64,000 nucleotides of DNA, taken from the NCBI GenBank assembly GCA_039654915.1, contig CM077599.1, positions 70,152,001-70,216,000 on the forward strand, in the 5' to 3' direction. A program made the translations under genes and the position numbers. Below the pieces are notes generated by a model. It did not search any database. It had not been told where the DNA came from and saw only the letters and a program-made list of their open reading frames with translations. This stretch comes from Aquilaria yunnanensis. Lineage: Eukaryota > Streptophyta > Magnoliopsida > Malvales > Thymelaeaceae. Position 1 is the first letter of the stretch, and the number at the start of each line of letters is the position of its first letter. This document shows, piece by piece, positions 23,411 to 35,521 of this stretch.

Positions 23411-26400
23411 TGTCGCGGAACGGGGCCCTAGTGCCCCATAACCTTGTAGGCCTTAGGGATTTATGAATCCCACTAGTTACTATTGGCTAACTATTACTTG
23501 TCAATATAAATTAAACAATTTATATACAACTAGTTTCTTAGCCTACTCAGTTTAAGTTATGCATGCTTCTGTCTTGGCAATGCAAACAAATTTTATAAGT
23601 CGTGGGTTAAAAACATTGCTCGAGCATTTCACTAAAACATATATAAAACGTGCCAAGACCTTGAAAATACTGGCTGCTTTAACTACAAGTAACAGTTTGT
23701 GCATACATTACACCTCTAGCATGCACCCAAAAGTAACAAGATGGATTTATATCACAATGTATCCTATTAGAGGCAACTTACTTAGTACACAAAGAACTAT
23801 GTACAAGAGACAAAAACTACTAACTAAGATCAACTACTTGAGTCCCACCTTGAGCTATACCAAGCTCCAAGTGTAAACCCTTCACTAGATCTTGTTCTTG
23901 TGTACTCTTAGCCTCTACACTGTAAAGGCACAACTTGGTTAGCACATAACTTATATCACAAGTAACTTAGAATCACTAGGATTCTCAAGAGAAATACCTG
24001 CAAAACAGAAAACTTAGGTCTCGACTATCACTTAGTGATTAGGCCCGGAGTTAGAACCTACACAATAAAACTTAAGGGAATGAGTACTTGAAAGTACTCA
24101 GTAAGGATCCCTTGAATACCTACAAGGAAAAATGCAGCAACTATGCAATATGGCAACCAAGCAATCAAACTAGCAATTCAATCAATAAACAACTCAAACA
24201 ATCAACAAAATATAAAATATGCAATGTATGAATGTATGGTATGAAATGCACACCATATATGCACTTGGGACTTTCTACACTCTAGGTGCCTTAAAACTTT
24301 GCCGTGAGCTCAAACGGCGGAGGTACTTGAGATACTGGCCCTCGTATCCCGGATACTTTACCTCACTTAAGTCCCACTTACGGGTTCTAGAGTAGGTCGT
24401 CACCTATCTCAAACTTACCCGCCTTTACCCTTAACTTATTGTACAGGGTAGTCTTCCTATGTGGTTTAACTAGCCAAACCCTCAAGGTTTAACTAGCCAA
24501 ACCCTCAAGGTTTAACCCAGAACACTACTAGTGGCTTGCTTACCAAACCAAATGGTTCGGTTGGGATCGACTTAGGTTTTTCTCTTCATTGACCATATGT
24601 AAATGACGCTCTATACGGCCAATAAAGAGTCTAAAAACCCACTTAAATTCCCTTAATGCTCATCTAAAAGCTTAAGCACTATGAATAACTTAGCCACCAA
24701 GTCACACTTTTGTTCTTAACCACACAACTTGACTACCTCTTAAATAATGCACAATTCCCGCTCTAGGAATCGATTCTAGACCCAACCGAGGCTACGGAAC
24801 GTCTTAGAATAGCCTAGGAATAGAAACCGAGAGTCTAAGTTGCTCTTAAGATGGCCGGAAAAATGGCCCAAAATTTCTTAATGTCACCTCTGGCGCTGCG
24901 GCGCCAAAGAGCAAAAGCGCAGCGCCGGCGAACAAAACTTGCTGAGTGAAAAATCGCCCCTTGGCGCCACGGCGCCAGTACACTTACTTCTGGCGCTGCG
25001 GCGCCAACGCCGTTTTCTGCGTTGCGCGACAGCTGCGTTCTTGCACTTAAACTACTCAAACTCTCTCATTTCTAATCCAAATGATTTGGGTCTTGTTTCT
25101 AATTCATTCCCACACACAAAACTACCAAACCATGCATTATTTGAGCTTAATTACTTGAACCCTTACCTCAATTTTAGCTACAAAGCAAGCATTGCAACAC
25201 AATCAATCTTAGCTCAATCAAGCTTCCTTGAGTTCCACACCTAAAACCAAAGCAATTTGGCATCCAACCCAATCAAACTAAGACCATTTCTAGCTCTAGA
25301 AACAACCTAGAATCAATCCAAATGATTCCAAGAAGCTTACCCACGAAATTTAGTTCCAAACTAGCTTCCAAGAGTCAAATGAAGCAAGAGCACTAGCAAA
25401 GAAGCTTGGTGATTCTTTCTAACACCTTGGGCACCCTTAATTTGATGAAAACTTGCAAGGAAATGAAACTTTGAGCTGCCAATTTGGGAGAGGAGAGGGA
25501 GCTACGAATTTTGGAACTTAGAAACAAATGGCTAAGGACGAAGGTGTCACAGAACGGGGCCCCAGTGCCCCATAACCTTGTAGGCCTTAGGGATTTATAA
25601 ATCCCAGTAGTTACTATTGGCTAACTATTACTTGTCAATATAAATTAAACAATTTATATGCAACTAGTTTCTTAGCCTACTCAGTATAAGTTATGCATGC
25701 TTCTGTCCTGGCAATGCAAACGAATTTTATAAGTCGTGGATTAAAAACATTGCTCGAGCATTTTACTAAAACATATATAAAACGTGCCAAGACCTTGAAA
25801 ATACTGGTTGCTTTAACTACAAGTAACAGTTTGTGCATACATTACACCTCTAGCATGCACCCAAAAGTAACAAGATGGATTTACATCATAATGTATCCTA
25901 TTAGAGGCAACTTACTTAGTACACAAAGTACTATGTACAAGAGACAAAAACTACTAACTAAGATCAACTACTTGAGTCCCACCTTGAGCTATACCAAGCT
26001 CCAAGTGTAAACCCTTCACTAGATCTTGTTCTTGTGTACTCTTAGCCTCTACACTATAAAGGCACAACTTGGTTAGCACATAAATTATTTTACAAGTAAC
26101 TTAGAATCACTAGGATTCTCAAGAGAAATACCTGCAAAACAGAAAGCTTAGGCCTCGACTATCACTTAGTGATTAGGCCCGGTGTTAGAACCTGCACAAT
26201 AAAACTTAAGGGAATGAGTACTTGAAAGTACTCAGTAAGGATCCCTTGAATACCTGCAAGGAAAAATGCAACAACATTGCAATATGGCAACCAAGAACTC
26301 AAACAAACAATTCAATCATCAAACAACTCAAACAATCAACAAAATATAAAATATGCAATGTATGAATGTATGGTATGAAATGCACACCATATATGCACTT

Positions 26401-29400
26401 GGGACTTCCTGCACTCTAGGTGCCTTAAAACTTTGCCGTGCTCAAATGGCGGAGGTACTTGAGATACTGGCCCTCGTATCCCGGATACTTTACCTCACTT
26501 AAGTCCCACTTACGGGTTCTAGAGTAGGTCGTCACCTATCTCAAACTTACCCGCATTTACCCTTAACTTATTGTACAGGGTAGTCTTCCTATGTGGTTTA
26601 ACTAGCCAAACCCTCAAGGTTTAACCCAGAACACTACTAGTGGCTTGCTTACCAAACCGAATGGTTCGGTTGGGATCGACTTAGGCTTTTCTCTTCATTG
26701 ACCATATGTAAATGACGCTCTATACGGCCAATAAAGAGTCTAAAAACCCACTTAAATCCCCTTAATGCTCATCTAAAAGCTTAAGCACTATGAATAACTT
26801 AGCCACCAAGTCACACTTTTGTTCTTAACCACACAACTTGACTACCTCTTAAATAATGCACAATTCCCGCTCTAGGAATCGATTCTAGACCCAACCGAGG
26901 CTACGGAACGTCTTAGAATAGCCTAGGAATAGAAACCGAGAGTCTAAGTTGCTCTTAAGATGGCCGGAAAAATGGCCCAAAATTTCTTAAGGTCACCTCT
27001 GGCGCTGCGGCGCCAAAGAGCAAAAGCGCAGCGCCGGCGAACAAAACTTGCTGAGTGAAAAATCGCCCCCTGGCGCCACGGCGCCAGTACACTTACTTCT
27101 GGCGCTGCAGCGCCAACGCCGTTTTCTGCGTTGCGCGACAGCTGCGTTCTTGCACTTAAACTACTCAAACTCTCTCATTTCTAATCCAAATGATTTGGGT
27201 CTTGTTTCTAATTCATTCCCACACACAAAACTACCAAACCATGCATTGTTTGAGCTTAATTACTTGAACCCTTACCTCAATTTTAGCTACAAAGCAAGCA
27301 TTGCAACACAATCAATCTTAGCTCAATCAAGCTTCCTTGAATTCCACACCTAAAACCAAAGCAATTTGGCATCCAACCCAATCAAACTAAGACCATTTCT
27401 AGCTCTAGAAACGACCTAGAATCAATCCAAATGATTCCAAGAAGCTTACCCACGAAATTTAGTTCCAAACTAGCTTCCAAGAGTCAAATGAAGCAAGAGC
27501 ACTAGCAAAGAAGCTTGGTGATTCTTTCTAACACCTTGGGCACCCTTAATTTGATGAAAACCTGCAAGGAAATGAAGCTTTGAGCTGCCAATTTGGGAGA
27601 GGAGAGGGAGCTACGAATTTTGGAACTTAGAAACAAATGGCTAAGGACGAAGGTGTCACAGAATGGGGCCCCAGTGCCCCACAACCTTGTAGGCCTTAGG
27701 GATTTATAAATCCCAGTAGTTACTATTGGCTAACTATTACTTGTCAATATAAATTAAACAATTTATATGCAACTAGTTTCTTAGCCTACTCAGTATAAGT
27801 TATGCATGCTTCTGTCCTGGCAATGCAAACGAATTTTATAAGTCGTGGATTAAAAACATTGCTCGAGCATTTTACTAAAACATATATAAAACGTGCCAAG
27901 ACCTTGAAAATACTGGTTGCTTTAACTACAAGTAACAGTTTGTGCATACATTACACCTCTAGCATGCACCCAAAAGTAACAAGATGGATTTACATCACAA
28001 TGTATCCTATTAGAGGCAACTTACTTAGTACACAAAGTACTATGTACAAGAGACAAAAACTACTAACTAAGATCAACTACTTGAGTCCCACCTTGAACTA
28101 TACCAAGCTCCAAGTATAAACCCTTCACTTGATCTTGTTCTTGTGTACTCTTAGCCTCTACACTATAAAGGCACAACTTGGTTAGCACATAACTTATTTT
28201 ACAAGTAACTTAGAATCACGAGGATTCTCAAGAAAAATACCTGCAAAACAGAAAGCTTAGGCCTCGACTATCACTTAGTGATTAGGCCCGGTGTTAGAAC
28301 CTGCACAATAAAACTTAAGGGAATGAGTACTTGAAAGTACTCAGTAAGGATCCCTTGAATACCTGCAAGGAAAAATGCAACAACATTGCAATATGGCAAC
28401 CAAGCACTCAAACAAACAATTCAATCACCAAACAACTCAAACAATCAACAAAATATAAAATATGCAATGTATGAATGTATGGTATGAAATGCACACCATA
28501 TATGCACTTGGGACTTCCTGCACTCTAGGTGCCTTAAAACTTTGCCGTGAGCTCAAACGGCGGAGGTACTTGAGATACTGGCCCTCGTATCCCGGATACT
28601 TTACCTCACTTAAGTCCCACTTACGGGTTCTAGAGTAGGTCGTCACCTATCTCAAACTTACCCGTCTTTACCCTTAACTTATTGTACAGGGTAGTCTTCC
28701 TATGTGCTTTAACTAGCCAAACCCTCAAGGTTTAACCCAGAACACTACTCGTGGCTTGCTTACCAAACCAAATGGTTCGGTTGGGATCGACGTAGATTTT
28801 TCTCTTCATTGACCATATGTAAATGATGCTCTATACGGCCAATAAAGAGTCTAAAAACCCACTTAAATCCTCTTAATGCTCATCTAAGAGCTTAAGCACT
28901 ATGAATAACTTAGCCACCAAGTCACACTTTTGTTCTTAACCACACAGCTTGACTACCTCTTAAATAATGCACAATTCCCGCTCTAGGAACGAATTCTAGA
29001 CCCAACCGAGATTACGGAACGCCTTAGAATAGCCTAGGAATAGAAACCGAGAGTCTAAGTTACTCTTAAGGTGGCCGGAAAAATGGGCCAACATTTCATG
29101 AAGTTGCCTCTGGCGCCGCGGCGCCAGAGCCCCCTGATGCAGCGCCAAAGAACAAAACTTTCTGTGTGCAAAATCGCCCTTTGGCGCCGCGGTACCAATG
29201 TACATGCCTCTGGCGCTGCAGCGCCAACGCAGTTTTCTGCGTTGCCCGACAGCTGCGTTCTTGCACACCAACTGCTCAAACTCTCTCATTTCTAATCCAA
29301 ACTAAATGGGTCTTGTTCCTAACTCATTCCCACACACAAAACTACCAAACCATGCATTATTTGAGCTTAATTACTTGAACCCTTACCTCAATTCAGCCAC

Positions 29401-30591
29401 AAAAGCAAGCATTGATACACAATCATCCTTAGCTTAATCAAGCTTCTTTGAGTTCCACACCTAAAACCAATGCAATTTGGCATCCAACCCAATCAAACTA
29501 AGACCATTTCTAGCTCTAGAAACAACCTAGAATCAATCCAAATGAACCCAAGAAGCTTACCCATGAATTTTGAATCCAAACTAGCACCAAAGAGCAAACT
29601 TGAGCTAGAACAACAACAAATGAACTTGAGGATTCCTACCAACACCTTGGGCTTCCTTAATTTGATGGAAAATTGCTGGAAAATGGAAGTTTGGGCAGCC
29701 AATTTGGTGAGGGGAAAGGAGCTACGAAATTGGAGCATGAAAGAAATGGCTAAGGGAAGAAGACTTAGCCAACTTAAACTAACTCCCCCCCTACTAAGGT
29801 AAACTTCCCCCTTTCTTGCACTTAAGCCCACAAACTCTCATTTGATTTAAATAGGCCACTAACTCACACTTAAAACCAACTTTCCTTTGCTCTAAAAGAT
29901 GCTAAAAGCTTCTCAACTTGATTTTCTTGGACACCTTAGCCACTCAAGATTTAAATGGCCCAAAAACACACTTAGTGCCAAAAGTTCTCAAAACTTTCAA
30001 GGATGGTTCTAAAAGCTAGAATAACTAATGGTCTTGACTTAACTATGCCAAATCACACTTAGGAACTCACTTACTTAATTAAGCTTACCTTACTTGCTTA
30101 ACAAGGTGCTAACTTGAGGTACTTAATTTAATGAACGCTTAATTAAAGTAAAATAAACGCTTACTTGATTAGTCAACTAGGAGATCCGTCACAGAAGGAA
30201 CTTGGCTTATAAGCATATAAGGCAACTTTTCCCTCCCTTGCACTTAAGTCCTCATACTCTCAAAAGCTTCAAATGAGTCACTAAACTCTCACCCAAAACT
30301 AGATTTCTTTGCTCTAAAGGATGCTTAAAGCTTCTCAAACTTAATTTTCTTGGACACCTTAGCCACTTAAGTTCTAAATGGCTCAAAAAGAACACTTAGT
30401 GCCACAAGTTCTCAAAACTCACAAGGATGGTTCTAAAAGCTAGAATAACTAATGGTCTTGATTTAACTATGCCAAATCACACTTAGGAACTCACTTACTT
30501 AATTAAGCTTACCTTACTTGCTTAACAAGGTGCTAACTTAAGGTACTTAATTTAATAAACACTTGTTTAATCAACTAGGAGAGCCGTCACA
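23411..30591 (+). mobile_element. Solo LTR with internal tandem duplications (2.1 kb unit x3, 0.4 kb unit x2)
   Basis: The block starts TGTCGCGGAAC and ends GAGCCGTCACA. ACACA lies immediately outside both ends (23406-23410 and 30592-30596), a 5 bp target duplication. Unit A is present at 23411-25544, 25545-27653 and 27654-about 29755. Unit B is present at about 29756-30193 and 30194-30591. One A plus one B (about 2.54 kb) equals a normal LTR of this family, as shown by the 2.68 kb solo LTR at 46643-49319. Copies 2 and 3 of A are the most alike; copy 1 differs partly by a 23 bp duplication near 24490. No gag, pol, primer site or polypurine tract is present. It is inserted in the right subterminal array of CACTA-1. 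Confidence 0.8.
24891..25006 (+). repeat. GGCGCC palindrome cluster in LTR unit A
   Basis: Three copies of TGGCGCxxCGGCGCCA lie at 24891-24906, 24962-24977 and 24991-25006 in otherwise AT-rich DNA. The cluster recurs in the other units (about 27000-27116 and 29110-29225), with a perfect palindrome near 29110. A related CTGGCGCCGCAGCGCC lies at 32389-32404. Confidence 0.7.
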
Positions 30592-30839
30592 ACACAACTT
30601 AGTGACATTCAACCATAGCAACTTCTTCTTCAGTTAGCAAAGATTGGACGCCGCAAATATTAGTGACAGGTTGAGGTTATTAATGTAGCGACGGTTGCTT
30701 GTTACTAAAATTTAGTGACTTTTAACCATCTGTAAATTTCTACTGGAGAAATAGCCATTCTTAATCGTCGCTTGTTAGTGCCGGTTTTGGGCCATCTCTA
30801 ATTAGCCTATCGCTAAAATGCATTTTTTTAGTAGTGCAT

Positions 30840-32434
30840 GTAAGTCTATTGGACACAAAATTCACAATCATAATAAATGACATAGCTAAAGGCACGGGCA
30901 TGACACACTATAGAAATACAAGCTAAGGGTTTTGTTCCACTTGAAGTGTTCAACAAAGTAAAAGCCATTATCTTTTTTGTTGATTGTAAATAGGTGTAGT
31001 AAATTACATTGTTCATGGTATGAATGGTATCATGATCTTTTTGCCAAATTCTCTAATTGGCTAGTTTAGACTTTTCTCTTCAAACTCTAGATTTGGTACT
31101 CAGCTAGAGCCTTTGTATTGTTTACTTATTTTTAATAAATTCTGTGTTGCCATTAAAAAAACAAACAAAGAGGGTACACGACTTTAGACATGATCATGCT
31201 CAGGGTGTGTCAAATTCCTCCAAAACTCTAGGTCGCTAATTATGGCTTTACCAGATTGTGAACCTTTTTGTTTTTTTGCAGTCACTGCTGCCTGTGAATG
31301 ATGATTTTGGTGCTTACATTGACTTACTATTTAACTAAAATAGCCAGATACTAGTGATTGCCAAATCTAAGAGTTGTTTGTCCATATTATATGAATTAGG
31401 AAAAGCTATTGTCTCTGACATCCACCATGATTGAGGTCACTGACAATGCAAATTTGTGGCTTCTATCAAATTACCAAAGTACACTTCCTATGTGTTTACT
31501 ACTTGAATTGATTAGTTGGTGAATTAAAGCTAGTGACTTAGTCCTCCTAATTGTTGGTGAAGTTATCGAAGTAAAACCTTACTTTCCTAAGTGAAAGTTC
31601 TATTCTCTCTACTCTAAACTTAGTAAGGACTTTCATATGATTACAAACATAGAAAGAGGCCTTATTGATCAATTTTCCTTCACCTAATGACTTAGACTAG
31701 TTTTCCAACAAGCTCATTGTCATTAAAGCCTTCTCCTTGGTCCAATCACTTTTAAGATTTTCTGAGAGTTTAAAAGCAATTCACGGTATAACCAATTATG
31801 GCCATCAATTAGCTAACACAACAATGAGCTCAAGAGAAAGGTAAACAAACATTGAAGAAAGAATCAAAGTCATATAACCATAAATTCAACCAACAAATTC
31901 AATCCAAGTAGCTACATTCATAGAAAATGTAGAAAAGACTACTACATAACTAGACTAAACATGTCCATTAAAATACATAAATGAGCACCAATGTCTAAGT
32001 ACAAGAAGAAGAAAAGAAGGAACCCAATTGCCTATTGATGCTTGATTCCTCAAGGCTCCAACAAGTCTTGAGGTGCTCCAAGTCCTCTTCAAGTAGATAT
32101 CCACAATTGATCCACAAGATGATGAAATATACAAGTGATAATGGTGGTAAAAAACCTAGCTAAAGCTTAGAAGAAGAAGAAAATAGCTTGAATCTAAATC
32201 TTTCTAAACGATAAAGCTCCTTTTTGTCACCAACCACTTGATGGATAAAAATCTTCCTCTAATAGCAAGCTTTGATTCAAATGAGGGAGTAAGGGACCAC
32301 AGAATTAGGATGCAAAAGTGCTACAATGCCAAAGACAATGCCAAAGAAGGCTAAATTGGCACTGCAGCACCCAAAACACGAAAGTTCCTGGCGCCGCAGC
32401 GCCTAAGACATGAAAGAGGGGTTTAAGCATCAAT
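30840..32434. other. AT-rich spacer, nothing firmly recognised
   Basis: No protein-like frame. The end (32340-32425) carries CACTGCAGCACC and GGCGCCGCAGCGCC, like the palindrome cluster of the LTR family at 23411. This may be an old fragment of a related retroelement. Confidence 0.35.
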
Positions 32435-32439
32435 ACAAT

Positions 32440-32964
32440 TGTAACACCCCCATATCCCACATGGGTGAATTGTGGGAAGCCTTATGTGGATATATAGGCT
32501 CCAATTCCAGAACATAAGCACCTAGCACTTATCCTTTTCCAAAGGATAGCCCATGTGGTGTGGGCAGGTGTTCTGTTGACCAGTTTTGGACTTGGGTCAT
32601 TACAGATGGTATCAGAGCCAACCCGGGACCACGATGGTGTGGCATAGTGGGTATGCGTCGTCTACTAAGACTGATGCTGGATTCGAGAGGCTACTTTGCC
32701 AGGGGCCAAGTAGTCCGATTAGAGAGGTTATTTGGTCCGGGGGAACCAAGTAATCCGATTGACCCCAACGGGGACGTTGGGTACATAAGGGGGGGAGTTT
32801 GTAACACCCTCATATCTCACATGGGTGAATTATGGGAAGCCTTATGTGGATATATAGGCTCCAATTCTAGAACATAAGCACCTAGCGCTTATCCTTTTCC
32901 AAAGGATAACCCATGTGGTGTGGGCAGGTGTTCCGTTGATCGGTTCTGGACTTTAGTCATTACA
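32440..32964 (+). mobile_element. Complete TRIM retroelement, 525 bp
   Basis: Two 165 bp direct repeats (32440-32604 and 32800-32964) start TGTAACACC and end TCATTACA. ACAAT flanks both ends (32435-32439 and 32965-32969). Two bases after the left repeat is TGGTATCAGAGC (32607-32618), the standard primer site for initiator Met tRNA. A purine tract AAGGGGGGAGTT (32788-32799) precedes the right repeat. The 195 bp interior has no coding content. I count about 12 differences between the repeats, nearly all transitions. These traits define a terminal-repeat retrotransposon in miniature. It must be copied by another element's enzymes. No 5S rRNA-like promoter was seen, so it is not Cassandra. Confidence 0.92.
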
Positions 32965-33239
32965 ACAATTGTCCTACCACAACACTAATGAACTATTCAC
33001 TAACATTTTTTGTTTTTCATGCCGCTTGCTTCAAATTTGATCCAATGTTTCGATTCCTTTCTTTATCCTACAAATGAAAGTTTAAAGCAAAAAATGGTAG
33101 AAAAATGTGGTGTGGTGATGCAGAAAAAAATGCTAAAAATTAATAAAAATAAGTCAACAATTTTGACTTTGCAAATTAATACCTATGAAATCCACAACTA
33201 TCACATGCTTGTGTATTGACTCCATGCACTACTAAATTT

Positions 33240-33545
33240 TCATGCTTTTCCAACAGTTTTTTTACCACCGGCTTGCCAACGCGTAGGATCATTGGTGTCA
33301 CTTTCCAACGTGCACGCGTTGGTAGTACAGTCTTTGCTAATTTTTTTTTTACCAATGGCTAATTAGCAACGGTGAGGACCGTTGGTATGTTTCCAACTTT
33401 GACGCGTTGGTAAAAGGTCATATGCAATTGGGCCTCTTATTGTGGGCTCATTTACCAACGGCTAGGCCATTAGTAAATTTTTAAATGAAGTGGTGCGTTT
33501 CAATTGAAAATTTATAATGGCTAGCCATCGGTAATAGGTTTTTTA
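33240..33545 (+). repeat. CACTA-2 left subterminal repeats
   Basis: Short motifs of the ACCAACGCG / CGCGTTGGTA type recur, for example around 33310, 33360, 33400 and 33460. They match the unit of the right-hand array but are sparser. Confidence 0.65.
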
Positions 33546-34216
33546 AATCTCTCTCATTCCTCCTTCAGATTCAATCGCGCATTTTTGGGGGGAGAGGACC
33601 TTCAGCTTGCTGTCACCACACCACTCGCATTGCCGCCGATGGAGCTCCTTGGCCAGCCGTTTTGCGTGGCTTTTCCCCTCATTTCGTAGATCTGCTGCTA
33701 ATATTTCAGGCAGGGGTGTATTTTTATAGTTATTTTTTTATTTTAATTATATAGTAGAAATTTTCGTTAGTTTGAGTTTTTGAGCTTCATTTTTTCAGTT
33801 TGAACTCTTCTCTGAGGTTCCAAAGTTGGCAATTGTTATTCCTCAGGTTCTGAAGTTGTTAGAGGTAAGTTTTAATTTTTTTTTACTATATCCGAAAATT
33901 TTAGTTATTTTGAAGGGAAAAAATTGTATTTTATTATTTATGTTGTGATTAAAATTTATGTATTATGATTGTAGTTCCTACATTGCTCTGGCTATTTGAG
34001 TTGGGTATTTTCCATTTAATTTGTGTTAATTATTTTTAATTTATTGGTAATTTTAGTGATGGAAAAGGTGAATATGAAATTTATTTATGGTATTTAATTA
34101 TGTTTAAGATAGGTATTTTCATTTTTTCATATAGATTGTTGTATGAATTTATTTTTTCTATATTCTTTAGATCATAATTGGTTGACTTAAGACTTAGTTT
34201 GAGTGATTTAGTCTTG

Positions 34217-34217
<1 letters not shown>

Positions 34218-34299
<82 letters not shown>

Positions 34300-34504
34300 G
34301 ATGTACCCAATAAAATAAAATAGTAATAGTAATAATAATAATAATAGCAGCAGTAGTAGTAATAGTAATTTTTAGAAATTAATATTAATGAAATTAATAA
34401 AAATTACGATAACAATGGTTATAATCATGTTAATAATAAGAACAATAAGAAGGAGAATGATATATATGTAATAATACGCTTAATAATAGCAATAATATGT
34501 ACAG

Positions 34505-34538
<34 letters not shown>

Positions 34539-34721
34539 TTAATATTAATAATAATATTAATAGTAATAATTATTTGTTCCCAATAACTATAATAACAGTA
34601 ATAGTTCTAATAATAGTCATTATAATAATACAAATAATAATGATAATATTGTTAATGATAATAGTAATAAGTACAAATAATAATAATAATAATAATAATA
34701 TAAATAGTAATAATACTAAGA

Positions 34722-34764
<43 letters not shown>

Positions 34765-34799
34765 GAAAATAATAAATATATATAGTATGTTCGAAATTG

Positions 34800-34872
<73 letters not shown>
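34218..34872 (+). repeat. AAT-type microsatellite blocks with an ATG block
   Basis: Long AAT runs occupy 34218-34300, 34507-34570, 34680-34765 and 34801-34836, with interrupted AAT-like sequence between them. The last block changes to a pure ATG/GAT run at about 34836-34872. Together they lie in the presumed leader or first intron of the CACTA-2 transposase. Frames read through this region are simple-sequence artefacts. Confidence 0.85.
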
Positions 34873-35520
34873 AATATGATTTAAATTATTATAATAATAA
34901 GTATACTGATTATTAGAATAATTGTCATAGTTACTAATTAATTTACTAATGATAATTATGAAAATAATTATGCTATTAATTATAATTATACCCATAATTA
35001 GAATATTGTACTTAGTTTTGCTAATGATAATAATGAAAATAACTATAATTTTAATTATAATCATTCCCATAATAATAATATTGTAATCAAGTTTACTAAT
35101 GATAACAATGAAAATAATTATAATATTATTTAGAAAATTACCCATACTAATAATATTGTTGGAATAATAATATCCATAATAATACTGATAATAATAATGA
35201 CTAATAGTATTAGTATTATATCAGCATACTTATACTAATATGCATGCACAATCATAATAATAATACTAATAAACATAATAATAATACTAATACTAATACT
35301 CATACTATTAATAATTGAAAGAATGTGTTTTGTTATACATATATTTTTTCCTTATGATACATGGCAATGTGAGGGAAAAGTACAAATCATAAGTAGTAGT
35401 AATTAAGTATGAGTTTATGATGTTTTGTTGTGTAAGATGATATATTGTCAAATATCAGTTTCGTGATTGCCAATTTTGATGACTATGTCTGATATACGAT
35501 TACCAACAGATTTAGTTTGT
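34873..35520. other. AT-rich continuation of the CACTA-2 leader or intron
   Basis: Degenerate AAT/TAATA sequence with no coding signal, ending just before the transposase start. Confidence 0.5.
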
Positions 35521-35521
35521 A

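Larger units (their letters stand above)
18172..30836 (-). mobile_element. CACTA-1, En/Spm-type DNA transposon, 12.7 kb including insertions
   Basis: The left end CACTACTAAAAAACATG and the right end, ...CATTTTTTTAGTAGTG, form imperfect ~28 bp inverted repeats. The 3 bp CAT occurs directly outside both ends (18169-18171 and 30837-30839), as expected for CACTA. Subterminal repeats built on (G)TCACTAxxTTAGCGAAGG or TAGCGACGG occupy 18180-18560, 19318-19510, 22720-23160 and 30597-30830. The only coding remnant is a minus-strand Ptta/En/Spm-type gene; the Tnp2-type catalytic gene is absent, so the copy is non-autonomous. Without the solo LTR at 23411-30591 the element is about 5.5 kb. Confidence 0.85.

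Noticed and set aside
23559..28119. A ~105-codon open frame repeated at 23559, 25693 and 27802, and 74- and 101-codon frames repeated with it
   Set aside because: They repeat because the DNA unit was recently tandem-duplicated. No domain, and no matching frame in the diverged solo LTR at 46643-49319.
32607..32618. TGGTATCAGAGC as part of a tRNA gene
   Set aside because: It is a primer-binding site complementary to tRNA, placed just after an LTR; no cloverleaf sequence is present. The same holds at 50988.
32440..32964. Cassandra-type TRIM with 5S rRNA promoter
   Set aside because: The LTR has no 5S box A/C-like sequence that I can see.
34570..35145. Long open frame rich in Ile and Asn on the minus strand, and a matching one on the plus strand
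   Set aside because: Pure translation of AAT/ATT microsatellite; no protein-like complexity.
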